Source: Cyanobium sp. (GTDB taxonomy: Bacteria > Cyanobacteriota > Cyanobacteriia > PCC-6307 > Cyanobiaceae). From it: 6,459 bases of DNA. Positions 1 to 5,298 of the stretch are shown here, piece after piece. The translations under genes were made by a program, and so were the position numbers. The DNA lies in contig BJHC01000085.1 in NCBI GenBank assembly GCA_014191535.1, positions 1 through 6,459 of the forward strand, read 5' to 3'. Within the stretch, counting starts at the first letter, position 1, and the number at the start of each line of letters is the position of its first letter. The notes under the pieces are model-generated. The model made no database searches. It saw only the letters and a program-made list of their open reading frames with translations, and was not told the DNA's origin.

Positions 1-224
1 CGGGCTCGCAGCTCGCGCTGTGGCGGGCCGAACGTCTGCAATTCAGCCGCCCCAACCGCGGCGCCCTGGCTTTCCTGCGGCAGTTCAAGGCCATCGGCGC
101 CCAGGCCAGCCGCGGGCCCCGGCTCAGCCGCGGGCAACTGCGGCGGTTGGAGCAGCACTGGCCCTCCGAGGCCGCCCCGGTGAACTGGGACGTGCTGGTG
201 GTCGTGGGACAGAGGGCACCATGA
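1..224 (+). CDS. bioC: BioC-like malonyl-ACP O-methyltransferase, C-terminal fragment
   Basis: Only the last 73 residues are in the window; the first complete codon is at position 3 and the stop TGA is 222-224. BioC methylates the free carboxyl of malonyl-ACP with SAM so that fatty-acid synthase can build pimeloyl-ACP, the start of biotin synthesis in the cytoplasm. The fragment reads ...GALAFLRQFKAIGA... then LSRGQLRRLE and ends ...NWDVLVVVGQRAP. The 'LR.(F/L)K.IGA' helix followed by a short basic segment and a final beta strand is how BioC-type methyltransferases end. The SAM-binding half lies outside the window, so the assignment rests on the tail and on the next gene. The stop overlaps the bioD start as ATGA (221-224), which indicates translational coupling. 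Another class I methyltransferase in the biotin operon is the main alternative. Confidence 0.78.
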   Translation, partial: GSQLALWRAERLQFSRPNRGALAFLRQFKAIGAQASRGPRLSRGQLRRLEQHWPSEAAPVNWDVLVVVGQRAP

Positions 225-892
225 CGCCGCTGCAGCTGGTGGTGTGCGGCACCGACACCGACGTGGGCAAAACCGTGGTGAGCGCCCTGCTGGTGCAGGG
301 GCTGGGGGCGCACTACTGGAAACCGGTGCAGTGCGGCCTCGACCCGGGCCCCGAGGGGGGAGGCGACCGCGACCGGGTGCAGCGCTGGCTGCAGTTGCCG
401 CCGCAGCGGCTGCTGCCGGAGGCTTACCGGCTGCGGGCGCCGGTGTCGCCCCACTGGGCCAGCGCCCTGGAGAGCGGTGATCCCGAGCGACCCGGCCCAC
501 CGCTGGATCCGCAGCGCCTGGAGCTGCCGGTGGTGGAGGGCCCCCTGGTGGTGGAAACGGCCGGGGGTCTACTGGTGCCGTTGCGGCCGGATCTGCTGCA
601 GATCGAGCAAATCCAACGCTGGGGCCTGCCGGTGCTGCTGGTGGCCCGCAGCGGCCTGGGCACGCTCAACCACACCCTGCTGTCGCTGGAGGCGCTGCGG
701 CGGCGGGCCATCCCGGTGCTGGGGGTGCTGCTCAACGGCGAACCCCATGCCAACAATCAGGCCACCCTGGCTCAGCTGGGGGGCGTGCCGATGCTGGGCT
801 GCCTGCCGCCGCTCCCGCGCCTGGATGCACTAGCGCTGGCGGAGCAGTGGCAGCACCTCGATCTCTCCCATAGGCTCGGCGCAGTCGTGTGA
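221..892 (+). CDS. bioD: ATP-dependent dethiobiotin synthetase BioD
   Basis: BioD closes the ureido ring of biotin by ATP-dependent carboxylation of 7,8-diaminopelargonic acid to dethiobiotin, as a cytosolic dimer. The 223-residue product matches the family length. It opens with the P-loop GTDTDVGKT (residues 10-18), followed by the substrate-contacting lysine in YWKPVQ (K34), the APVSPH segment (73-78), VETAGGLLVPL (111-121) with acidic E112, VARSGLGTLNH (141-151) and the nucleotide-base segment around LNGEP (171-175). Many bacterial BioDs read VEGAGG where this one reads VETAGG. The reading frame is open back to position 20, but the ATG at 221 is chosen because it places the P-loop at the usual distance from the N-terminus and overlaps the bioC stop. 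The next reading frame starts on this gene's stop codon (TGATG). Confidence 0.95.
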   Translation: MTPLQLVVCGTDTDVGKTVVSALLVQGLGAHYWKPVQCGLDPGPEGGGDRDRVQRWLQLPPQRLLPEAYRLRAPVSPHWASALESGDPERPGPPLDPQRLELPVVEGPLVVETAGGLLVPLRPDLLQIEQIQRWGLPVLLVARSGLGTLNHTLLSLEALRRRAIPVLGVLLNGEPHANNQATLAQLGGVPMLGCLPPLPRLDALALAEQWQHLDLSHRLGAVV

Positions 893-1062
893 TGCCCATG
901 GGTCGCTCCCATCTGCTGGTCAGCGCCGCCGTGGCTGCCCTCTGCGCCGGGATCCTGGTGCTGTTCACCGACCTTGAGGTGTCAGTGGTGCGCTGGTTCA
1001 GCTGCGGCCCCCTCTCCACCCAGGCGGAAGAGCGCAGCGAGCTCTGCCAACGCCGGCTCTGA
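892..1062 (+). CDS. Small single-pass membrane protein, unrecognised, in the biotin operon
   Basis: This 56-residue reading frame begins with the ATG that shares its A with the bioD stop (TGATG, 890-894). A second in-frame ATG at 898 would shorten it by two residues. After MPMGRSH come about 18 hydrophobic residues (LLVSAAVAALCAGILVLF, residues 8-25), then a short region VRWFSCGP (33-40) and a charged tail ending LCQRRL. Cysteines fall at 17, 38 and 51. The arrangement fits a one-pass inner-membrane or thylakoid protein with a small soluble tail. I do not recognise the family. The stop-start overlap and the transmembrane profile argue that it is translated, but composition alone could produce a chance frame of this length. 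It occupies the place where bioA follows bioD in many relatives. Confidence 0.6.
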   Translation: MPMGRSHLLVSAAVAALCAGILVLFTDLEVSVVRWFSCGPLSTQAEERSELCQRRL

Positions 1063-1082
1063 GCTGGCTCTACAACCGTTCT

Positions 1083-1102
1083 GGCGGCCGCGATCAGCCG
1101 CC
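1083..1102. terminator. GC-rich inverted repeat between convergent genes
   Basis: GGCGGC at 1083-1088 pairs with GCCGCC at 1097-1102 across an 8-nt loop. It lies between the end of the small membrane protein gene (1062) and the end of the convergent minus-strand gene at 1094, whose stop codon it contains. A hairpin here could slow polymerase from both sides. No run of T follows on either strand, and six GC pairs are easily found by chance at this composition, so this is weak. Confidence 0.2.
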
Positions 1103-1390
1103 GCGGCGGGCCCGGAGCGGGCAATGGCCGGTGATCACCGCCACGTTGTTCTCCGCCAGCTCCAAAGGCCACCCCTGGCGCAACTGGTCGTGGATGTGCT
1201 CGATCTGCAGGGCATTCCAGCCGCGGGCCTCCAGATACACCCGCACCGACTGCCACTGACCCTCAGCAAACACCTCGGTGGCCCCCCAGGCCCGCCCAGG
1301 GGTCGGCGCCATCAGCTGCTCCGGCGCCAGGAAGCGGTTGGAGCGCAGCGGCTGGCGGCGGGGGCTGGGGTGGTCGAGGAAACGGGACAC
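1094..1390 (-). CDS. Unrecognised 98-residue protein, last gene of the J-domain/DUF3143 run
   Basis: I do not recognise this protein. The first 20 residues are basic and proline-rich (MSRFLDHPSPRRQPLRSNRF). A more ordinary globular stretch follows at about 35-90, including EVFAEGQWQSVRVYLEARGW, NALQIEHIHDQL and NNVAVITGHCP. No transmembrane segment, signal peptide or known metal motif is seen, and the only cysteine is C90. The start is the GTG at 1390, the first conventional start codon after the DUF3143 stop; there is no clear ribosome-binding site, and an internal ATG (M27) is possible. The frame is the same as that of DUF3143 upstream, and the 18 codons between them have no stop. It converges on the small gene ending at 1062 with a 31-bp gap. 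Amino-acid composition and codon choice look coding. Confidence 0.7.
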   Translation of the reverse strand: MSRFLDHPSPRRQPLRSNRFLAPEQLMAPTPGRAWGATEVFAEGQWQSVRVYLEARGWNALQIEHIHDQLRQGWPLELAENNVAVITGHCPLRARRGG

Positions 1391-1444
1391 GCGGGTCTGG
1401 GCACCATGGCGTCGTTTCCATGATGACCAGCGCGGCTGAATTCG

Positions 1445-1711
1445 TCAGGGTCCCGCCAGGATCGCCGCCTCCACATCAGCGCGGCTGAAGCCATAGGGGA
1501 ACTGACGCTGCACCTCCCCGTCGGCGCCGCTCCAACGCACGCTCAACTCCTCCACGTCCCATTCGAGGGTGGCGGTCCAGCCCGGCCGCTCCAGGCGCCA
1601 GTGGCAGGAATGGGGCGCCGCCTGCAGGGCCCCCAGCTCAACCAGCCACTGCTCCAGGGCCGGCAGGGGATGGTTGTAGAGGGGCGTCTGGGGGGGCGGC
1701 AGGGCGGTCAT
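1445..1711 (-). CDS. DUF3143 family protein
   Basis: An 88-residue protein of a small cyanobacterial family with no assigned function. The family pattern is clear: [15 protein letters not shown] near the N-terminus (residues 9-23), a central HWRLERPGWTATLEWDVEELSVRW (37-60) of alternating strands, and the ending FSRADVEAAILAGP (75-88). The length is normal. The ATG at 1711 is chosen because family members begin just before the TPLYNHPLP motif; the frame stays open upstream to 1912, but that stretch reads as the J-domain gene in another frame. The start lies inside the end of the J-domain gene, a 74-nt overlap, and no ribosome-binding site is visible, so it is probably translated by ribosomes already on the upstream gene. 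Pairing of a J-domain protein with DUF3143 is, as far as I recall, common in cyanobacteria. Confidence 0.88.
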   Translation of the reverse strand: MTALPPPQTPLYNHPLPALEQWLVELGALQAAPHSCHWRLERPGWTATLEWDVEELSVRWSGADGEVQRQFPYGFSRADVEAAILAGP

Positions 1712-2189
1712 CCGCAGACGGCAGGTCGAGCACCACGGCAGTCTGCTCGGCGACGGCCCACCAGCTGGGGGCCGTGAACAAGGCCGTGCCCCGGGCCCAG
1801 GCCAAGCCCACCCCGAGCACCAGGCTGAACACCACCGCCAGCGCCAGCAGCAGCAGGGCAAACCACTCACCCCCAGAGAGGGGGCGGCGCACCGGCACGG
1901 GCTGGGGCGCACGCGCTGGGGGAGTAGCGGGCGCCGGCGCGGTTGAGGCGGGGGGCCGCTGGGCCTGCAAACCGGCGTCGTAGAGGCGGCGGCGGGCTGG
2001 ATCCCCCAGGGTGAGATACGCCTGTTGCACCTGGCGGAACGCTTCCTGGGCCTCGATCTGGGGCAGATCGGTGGTGTCGGGGTGGTAGCGCTTGCTCAGC
2101 CGCCGAAAGGCCTGGCGCAACTCCTGGGCGCTGGCGTCGGGCTGAATCTGGAGCAGCTCGTAGTAGCTGGGCTGGTCGGTGACGGCCAC
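1638..2189 (-). CDS. Membrane-anchored J-domain (DnaJ-like) co-chaperone
   Basis: J-domain proteins recruit Hsp70 (DnaK) and stimulate its ATPase. The N-terminal J domain spans about residues 8-72: [20 protein letters not shown], then RLSKRYHPD with the essential HPD at 36-38, then [21 protein letters not shown]. An Ala/Pro-rich linker (about 78-103) leads to one transmembrane helix (about 109-131, [22 protein letters not shown]) and a short tail of about 50 residues. There is no Gly/Phe region, zinc centre or C-terminal peptide-binding domain, so this is a type III J protein tethering DnaK to a membrane, with the J domain presumably cytosolic. The GTG at 2189 gives 183 residues and puts the J domain at the N-terminus. 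A farther GTG at 2261 would run into rsmG. The last 24 codons overlap the DUF3143 gene and are Pro/Ala-rich. Confidence 0.87.
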   Translation of the reverse strand: MAVTDQPSYYELLQIQPDASAQELRQAFRRLSKRYHPDTTDLPQIEAQEAFRQVQQAYLTLGDPARRRLYDAGLQAQRPPASTAPAPATPPARAPQPVPVRRPLSGGEWFALLLLALAVVFSLVLGVGLAWARGTALFTAPSWWAVAEQTAVVLDLPSADDRPAAPPDAPLQPSPAGPGAVAG

Positions 2190-2245
2190 CGGCGGTGCAC
2201 CAGGTCTGGGGGATCCTAGAGACTGCGAGCCAACGGCCCAAGGGG
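2190..2245. promoter_or_regulatory. Divergent promoter region between the J-domain gene and rsmG
   Basis: Fifty-six bases separate the two divergent start codons, so promoters for both must lie here or reach into the genes. On the minus strand TAGGAT (2218-2213) matches four of six positions of a -10 box and lies 24 nt upstream of the GTG start of the J-domain gene. No convincing -35 box was found, and no clear -10 box was found for rsmG. The placement is inferred from gene orientation; the -10 call is weak. Confidence 0.3.
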
Positions 2246-2995
2246 ATGTCCGCCGCCACACCTGATGCCGCTCTGTGGACGGAGCTGGGCTGGCAGCCGA
2301 GCCCCCGGCAGCTGGAGCTGCTGGTGGACCTGCAGCAGCAGCTGCGGCAGTGGAACAGCCGCGTCAACCTCACCCGGCTGGTGGAGGGCGACGACTACTG
2401 GATCGCCCAGGTGTTTGACAGCCTCTGGCCCCTGCGGCCGCTGCTGCACAGCGAACCGGAGGCCCCGCTGCGGTGCATCGATGTGGGAACCGGCGGGGGG
2501 TTCCCGGGGCTGGCCGTGGCGATTGCCCTGCCCCAGGCGCACCTGACGCTGGTGGATTCGGTAGGGCGCAAGACCCAAGCGGTGCAGGCCATGGCCCAGG
2601 CCCTGGGTTTGGCGGATCGGGTGACGCTGCGCTGCGAGCGGGTGGAGCTCACCGGCCGCGATCGCCGCTGCCGCGGCGGCTTCGAGCTGGCCATGGCCCG
2701 GGCAGTGGCGGCCGCACCGGTGGTGGCCGAATACCTGGTGCCGCTGCTCAGCGCCGAGGGACAGGCCCTGCTCTACCGCGGCCAGTGGAGCCCGCAGGAT
2801 CAAGCGGAGCTGGAGCGGGCCCTGCAGCCCCTGAAGGCCCAGCTCAGCCGCAGCGAGCAACGGGAGCTGCCGGCGGATCGGGGCCAACGCACGGCCCTGT
2901 GGGTGCAGGCCAGCGGCCCCTGCCCCGCCAGCTACCCGCGGGCGGTGGGTCTGCCCAGCAAGTTTCCGCTGGGGCAGGGGCCATCCAGCGGCTGA
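2246..2995 (+). CDS. rsmG: 16S rRNA (guanine-527-N7)-methyltransferase RsmG (GidB)
   Basis: RsmG uses SAM to methylate N7 of G527 in the 530 loop of 16S rRNA; in other bacteria its loss gives low-level streptomycin resistance. The 249-residue product contains the N-terminal RsmG helix (about 20-50, including [18 protein letters not shown]), the SAM-binding loop [10 protein letters not shown] (79-88), the acidic strand end [12 protein letters not shown] (102-113) and the MARAVA segment (150-155). It closes with [13 protein letters not shown] (230-242), the usual RsmG C-terminus. The frame is open back to a GTG at 2195, but the ATG at 2246 matches where cyanobacterial RsmG proteins start. An AAGGGG run lies directly against that ATG, closer than an ideal ribosome-binding site. 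The gene is divergent from the J-domain gene and ends against the aldo/keto reductase gene with no bases between. Confidence 0.95.
   Translation: MSAATPDAALWTELGWQPSPRQLELLVDLQQQLRQWNSRVNLTRLVEGDDYWIAQVFDSLWPLRPLLHSEPEAPLRCIDVGTGGGFPGLAVAIALPQAHLTLVDSVGRKTQAVQAMAQALGLADRVTLRCERVELTGRDRRCRGGFELAMARAVAAAPVVAEYLVPLLSAEGQALLYRGQWSPQDQAELERALQPLKAQLSRSEQRELPADRGQRTALWVQASGPCPASYPRAVGLPSKFPLGQGPSSG
2658..2665. repeat. HIP1 octamer GCGATCGC
   Basis: A perfect copy of the highly iterated palindrome of cyanobacterial genomes, inside rsmG. Its presence supports cyanobacterial origin; it has no established local function. Confidence 0.8.
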
Positions 2996-3007
2996 TCAGC
3001 CCCCCTG
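2975..3007. terminator. Symmetrical palindrome at the rsmG / reductase convergence
   Basis: The 12-bp perfect palindrome GGCTGATCAGCC (2990-3001) holds both stop codons, TGA of rsmG (2993-2995) and the complement of the reductase stop (2996-2998). A wider pair, CAGGGG (2975-2980) with CCCCTG (3002-3007), encloses it. As RNA from either strand this could fold into a hairpin, making it the only candidate for a two-way terminator between the two genes. It lacks a T run on either side, and self-complementary DNA with no loop is not an ideal intrinsic terminator. Confidence 0.3.
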
Positions 3008-4201
3008 GCTGAGGCGCTGCAGCGGCACGCCCCCCACCAAACTCCGCAACTCCCGCAACAGCCCGGGGATGCGGTCCGCCCAGGGGCTGGCCACCAGGGC
3101 CTGGCGCAGTTCGGCTTCGCTCACGCCCTGGTCGAGGGCATCGGCATTGGCGCCGGGGAACCAATGGCTGCCGGCCCCCAGCAGGCCGTAGCGGGCCCGG
3201 GCAAAGCTCTGCAGATCCCAGGCCTGCACCAGGTTGTGCAGCCAGAGCAGCACCGGCAGGTTGATCTGGCCCGGCGTGTCCTGCCAGGCGGGCAGGCCCC
3301 GCTGCCAGCTGGCCAGCCACTCAGCCCCCAGGGCCTCCAACCGGGCGCGCTCCAGCCGCTCCAGGATCGGCGGCAGCAGCGCATCGGCCTGGGGGAGAAG
3401 ATCTAGGGCCTGCACATGCCGATCCAGATCCTGGGGTTGTGCCGCCCCCACGCTGATGGTGTGCACCCCGGGGGCACGCAGGCAGAACAGATCGTTGAAC
3501 ACGATGGGATGCAGGGGGCCGCACAGCTCCAACAGACGGGCCGATGGGCTGTGCAGATGGCCACCTTTGTCGGTGGGGCTGATCACGAAGACGCCCATGT
3601 CATGGGCCTGGGCCGCCTCGATCGCCGGGTGGTTGTCCTGCCGGATGAAATACCAGTGCAGGTTGATGTAGTCGAAGGCGTCGCTGGCGATCGCCTCGAG
3701 GATCAACGGCAGGGGGGCATGGGTGGAGAAGCCCACTGAGCCCACCCGGCCCGCAGCCTGCCAGCGGCGCACCACCGCCAGGCAACCGCCGGGCCGCAGG
3801 GTCTGCTCGAGATGCTCCGGCAGGTTGAGGCCATGGATCGCCAGCAGATCGACCCGATCCACCCCCAGGCGCTCCAGGCTGGTGGCCAGCTCCGCCTCAA
3901 AGGCGTCCGCATCCGCCTGGGGCGGCACTTTGGTCTGGAGGATGCGCTGGGGGTCGCTCACCTCGGTGAGCAGCGCCCCCAGCTGCCGTTCGGAGCTGCC
4001 GTAGTGGCGGGCGGTTTCCACGTGGTGAAAGCCCAGCTCCACGGCGCGCTCGAGGATGCGGCGCAGGTTGGCCTGGCTCTCGGCGCTGATCCGGTCGGCG
4101 GGCAGATCACTCCAGCTCTGCTGAAAGCGCATCCCCCCCAGGGAGAGCAGCGGCATCGGCAGTTCGGTGCGGCCAAAGCGGCGCACGGGCAGCGGTGCCA
4201 T
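2996..4201 (-). CDS. Aldo/keto reductase, COG1453-like, with cysteine-free C-terminal domain
   Basis: A 401-residue NAD(P)H-type oxidoreductase. Residues 1 to about 270 form the aldo/keto reductase barrel: RRFGRTELPMPLLSLGGMRF at the start, VETARHYGSSERQLG (61-75), LQTKVPP (89-94), LLAIHGLN (119-126), SVGFSTH (155-161) and IVFNDLFCLRAPGVHTISVG (233-252). Of the usual catalytic tetrad, Tyr67, Lys91 and His123 are present while the Asp position is Glu62, as I recall for COG1453 members. Residues about 300-390 resemble the C-terminal segment that in that class binds Fe-S clusters (GQINLPVLLWLHN..., then ADRIPGLLRELRSLV), but contain no cysteine. The ATG at 4201 overlaps the ferredoxin stop (TGATG). 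The frame is open farther upstream, but that DNA encodes the ferredoxin in another frame. The substrate is unknown. Confidence 0.9.
   Translation of the reverse strand: MAPLPVRRFGRTELPMPLLSLGGMRFQQSWSDLPADRISAESQANLRRILERAVELGFHHVETARHYGSSERQLGALLTEVSDPQRILQTKVPPQADADAFEAELATSLERLGVDRVDLLAIHGLNLPEHLEQTLRPGGCLAVVRRWQAAGRVGSVGFSTHAPLPLILEAIASDAFDYINLHWYFIRQDNHPAIEAAQAHDMGVFVISPTDKGGHLHSPSARLLELCGPLHPIVFNDLFCLRAPGVHTISVGAAQPQDLDRHVQALDLLPQADALLPPILERLERARLEALGAEWLASWQRGLPAWQDTPGQINLPVLLWLHNLVQAWDLQSFARARYGLLGAGSHWFPGANADALDQGVSEAELRQALVASPWADRIPGLLRELRSLVGGVPLQRLSQGG
3687..3694. repeat. HIP1 octamer GCGATCGC
   Basis: Second perfect copy of the cyanobacterial iterated palindrome, inside the aldo/keto reductase gene. 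Confidence 0.8.
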
Positions 4202-4608
4202 CAGGGGGTGCCGGCGCCACCGGCGCTGCGGGGCAGGGTGCGCCGCGGCCGGGCCGGGCTGGGCAGCCCCAGGGGCAGCAGCTCCTGCTGGCGGCTCTGC
4301 TCTTCGAGCTCCGGCAGCTGTTCGTAGCTCACCCAGTGGATGCAATCCACCGGGCAGGTGTCGATCGCTTCCTGGATCCGCTCGGTGCTGTCGCCGTCCT
4401 GGCGGATGGCCCGGGAGCGTCCCCAGTCGGGCTCCACCACAAAGGTGTTGGCGGCCACGTTGGCGCAGTACCGGCAGCCGATGCAAACGGCCTCATCCAC
4501 CCACACCGCCTTCTGGCGCAGGGCACCACCCAGCACCGGTTCACGGCCACTGGAGCGGGCACCGGCGGAAGCCGGCGCCCGGAAGGCAACGGCGGGATCG
4601 ATCACCAT
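4201..4608 (-). CDS. Single-cluster [4Fe-4S] ferredoxin
   Basis: A 135-residue small electron carrier. The cluster-binding cysteines are C42, C45 and C48 in CIGCRYCANVA, and C85 followed by Pro in DTCPVDCIHW; C89 is an additional cysteine. The 36-residue gap before the fourth ligand and the text VVEPDWGRSRAIRQ between them match the bacterial-type ferredoxin found in cyanobacteria and, as I recall, fused to J domains in plastid DnaJ-ferredoxin proteins. The first about 20 residues are Ala-rich and probably unstructured, as is the basic Pro-rich end (about 112-135). The conserved part begins at GREPVLGGAL (21-30). The ATG at 4608 has no clear ribosome-binding site and lies 31 nt after Ycf35. 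The stop overlaps the reductase start (TGATG), suggesting that reductase and ferredoxin are partners. Confidence 0.92.
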   Translation of the reverse strand: MVIDPAVAFRAPASAGARSSGREPVLGGALRQKAVWVDEAVCIGCRYCANVAANTFVVEPDWGRSRAIRQDGDSTERIQEAIDTCPVDCIHWVSYEQLPELEEQSRQQELLPLGLPSPARPRRTLPRSAGGAGTP

Positions 4609-4639
4609 GGCCGCAGCACCGCTGGCCGGCGGCGAGGGT

Positions 4640-5032
4640 TCAGCCGTCCCAGCGGCTCACCACCAGCTCAATCGAGCCATCGGCGCTTTGGCGCTGCTCG
4701 GTGACCTGGAAACCCTCCTCCTGGGAGGCGGCCAGGATGCTGCGCAGGGCGTACTGCTGGGTGAGCTTGGCCAGGAAGCGCTCCACGGGAATCGGTTGCT
4801 TCCAGAGGTCGAGGTCCGTGACCAACTCGTAGCTGCCGCTGCTGGCGTTCCAACGGAAGCCGAGCTCGCTGCCCTCCGGGCAGGCCACCGCCAGATCAGC
4901 CAGCACGGTCTGGCCGCGGTAGCCGCGCACGGGCTGCTCGGTCTCACTGGGGTCATGGCCCAGATCGCGCAGGGCGCCCACCAGGGCGACGCGATCGCGC
5001 AGTTCCGTCTTGACGGTGCTGAAGTGCGACAT
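4640..5032 (-). CDS. ycf35: Ycf35 / DUF1257 family protein
   Basis: A 130-residue protein of the Ycf35 family, conserved in cyanobacteria and in plastid genomes of red-lineage algae, with no established function. It begins MSHFSTVKTELRDRVALVGAL, the family's usual N-terminus, and continues with LGHDP (24-28), a strand-rich middle section (GFRWNASSGSYELVTDLDLW, 58-77) and a helix with FLAKLTQQYALRSIL (86-100). It ends in an alternating EGFQVTEQRQSADGSIELVV strand pair (106-125). There is no signal peptide or membrane segment, and only one cysteine (C51), so it does not itself look like a metal-cluster protein. The ATG at 5032 shares its A with the DUF2997 stop (TGATG). The ferredoxin follows 31 nt downstream. 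The HIP1 copy at 4991 lies inside it. Confidence 0.93.
   Translation of the reverse strand: MSHFSTVKTELRDRVALVGALRDLGHDPSETEQPVRGYRGQTVLADLAVACPEGSELGFRWNASSGSYELVTDLDLWKQPIPVERFLAKLTQQYALRSILAASQEEGFQVTEQRQSADGSIELVVSRWDG
4991..4998. repeat. HIP1 octamer GCGATCGC
   Basis: Third perfect copy of the cyanobacterial iterated palindrome, inside ycf35. Confidence 0.8.
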
Positions 5033-5244
5033 CAGGTGACCGGGGTGGAGAGGGTCTGCTCGGGAGTCACGGTGGCGGTTTGGCCCTGGTAGGCCTCGGA
5101 GGTGGGCTGGCGTTGCTGAACGCTGCCCAGCCGGGCCTCGATCCGTTCGGTGAGCTGTTCACAGCCACTGCCGCTGATGCCACTCACCAGCTCCTCCACG
5201 CGGCCATCCGGACGGATCCGAAAGCTGATGGTGTGCTGGGGCAT
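5032..5244 (-). CDS. DUF2997 family protein
   Basis: A 70-residue protein of unknown function. The family signature is seen in ISFRIRPDGRVEELVSGISG (residues 6-25), a beta hairpin with the PDGRVEE turn, then GCEQLTERIEARLG (27-40), and EAYQG in the second half. The C-terminal about 15 residues are Thr/Pro-rich and look unstructured. No membrane segment; one cysteine (C28). DUF2997 proteins typically sit next to DUF1257/Ycf35 genes, as here, where the stop and the Ycf35 start share a base, so the two products are probably made in step and may bind each other. The ATG at 5244 lies 54 nt downstream of the HEAT-repeat gene and has no strong ribosome-binding site. Confidence 0.88.
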   Translation of the reverse strand: MPQHTISFRIRPDGRVEELVSGISGSGCEQLTERIEARLGSVQQRQPTSEAYQGQTATVTPEQTLSTPVT

Positions 5245-5298
5245 CCCGGCAGTTAGCGGGTCGCTGGATGCTAGCCGCGTCCTGCGGGGGTTGGCGGC

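Noticed and set aside
20..220. N-terminal extension of bioD by 67 residues
   Set aside because: Pro/Arg-rich and overlapping the bioC C-terminus in another frame; the P-loop belongs near the N-terminus.
2195..2245. Upstream GTG start for rsmG
   Set aside because: Adds 17 residues not typical of RsmG and would run over most of the divergent promoter region.
2216..2887. Long minus-strand frame opposite rsmG (over 200 codons)
   Set aside because: Gln/Gly/Leu/His-rich composition with no family features; it is the GC-driven mirror of a strongly conserved gene.
4202..4486. In-frame upstream extension of the aldo/keto reductase that would make a 496-residue protein
   Set aside because: The extension is Gly/Pro/Arg-rich with no family match and reads the ferredoxin gene out of frame; the ATG at 4201 fits the family start and the TGATG junction.
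3812..5092. Long plus-strand frames opposite the ferredoxin, Ycf35 and reductase genes
   Set aside because: They have low-complexity Ala/Gly/Arg/Gln composition, while the minus-strand proteins are clear family members.
5262..5298. Terminator between the HEAT gene and DUF2997
   Set aside because: The 54-nt gap (5245-5298) shows no strong inverted repeat and no T run on the minus strand.
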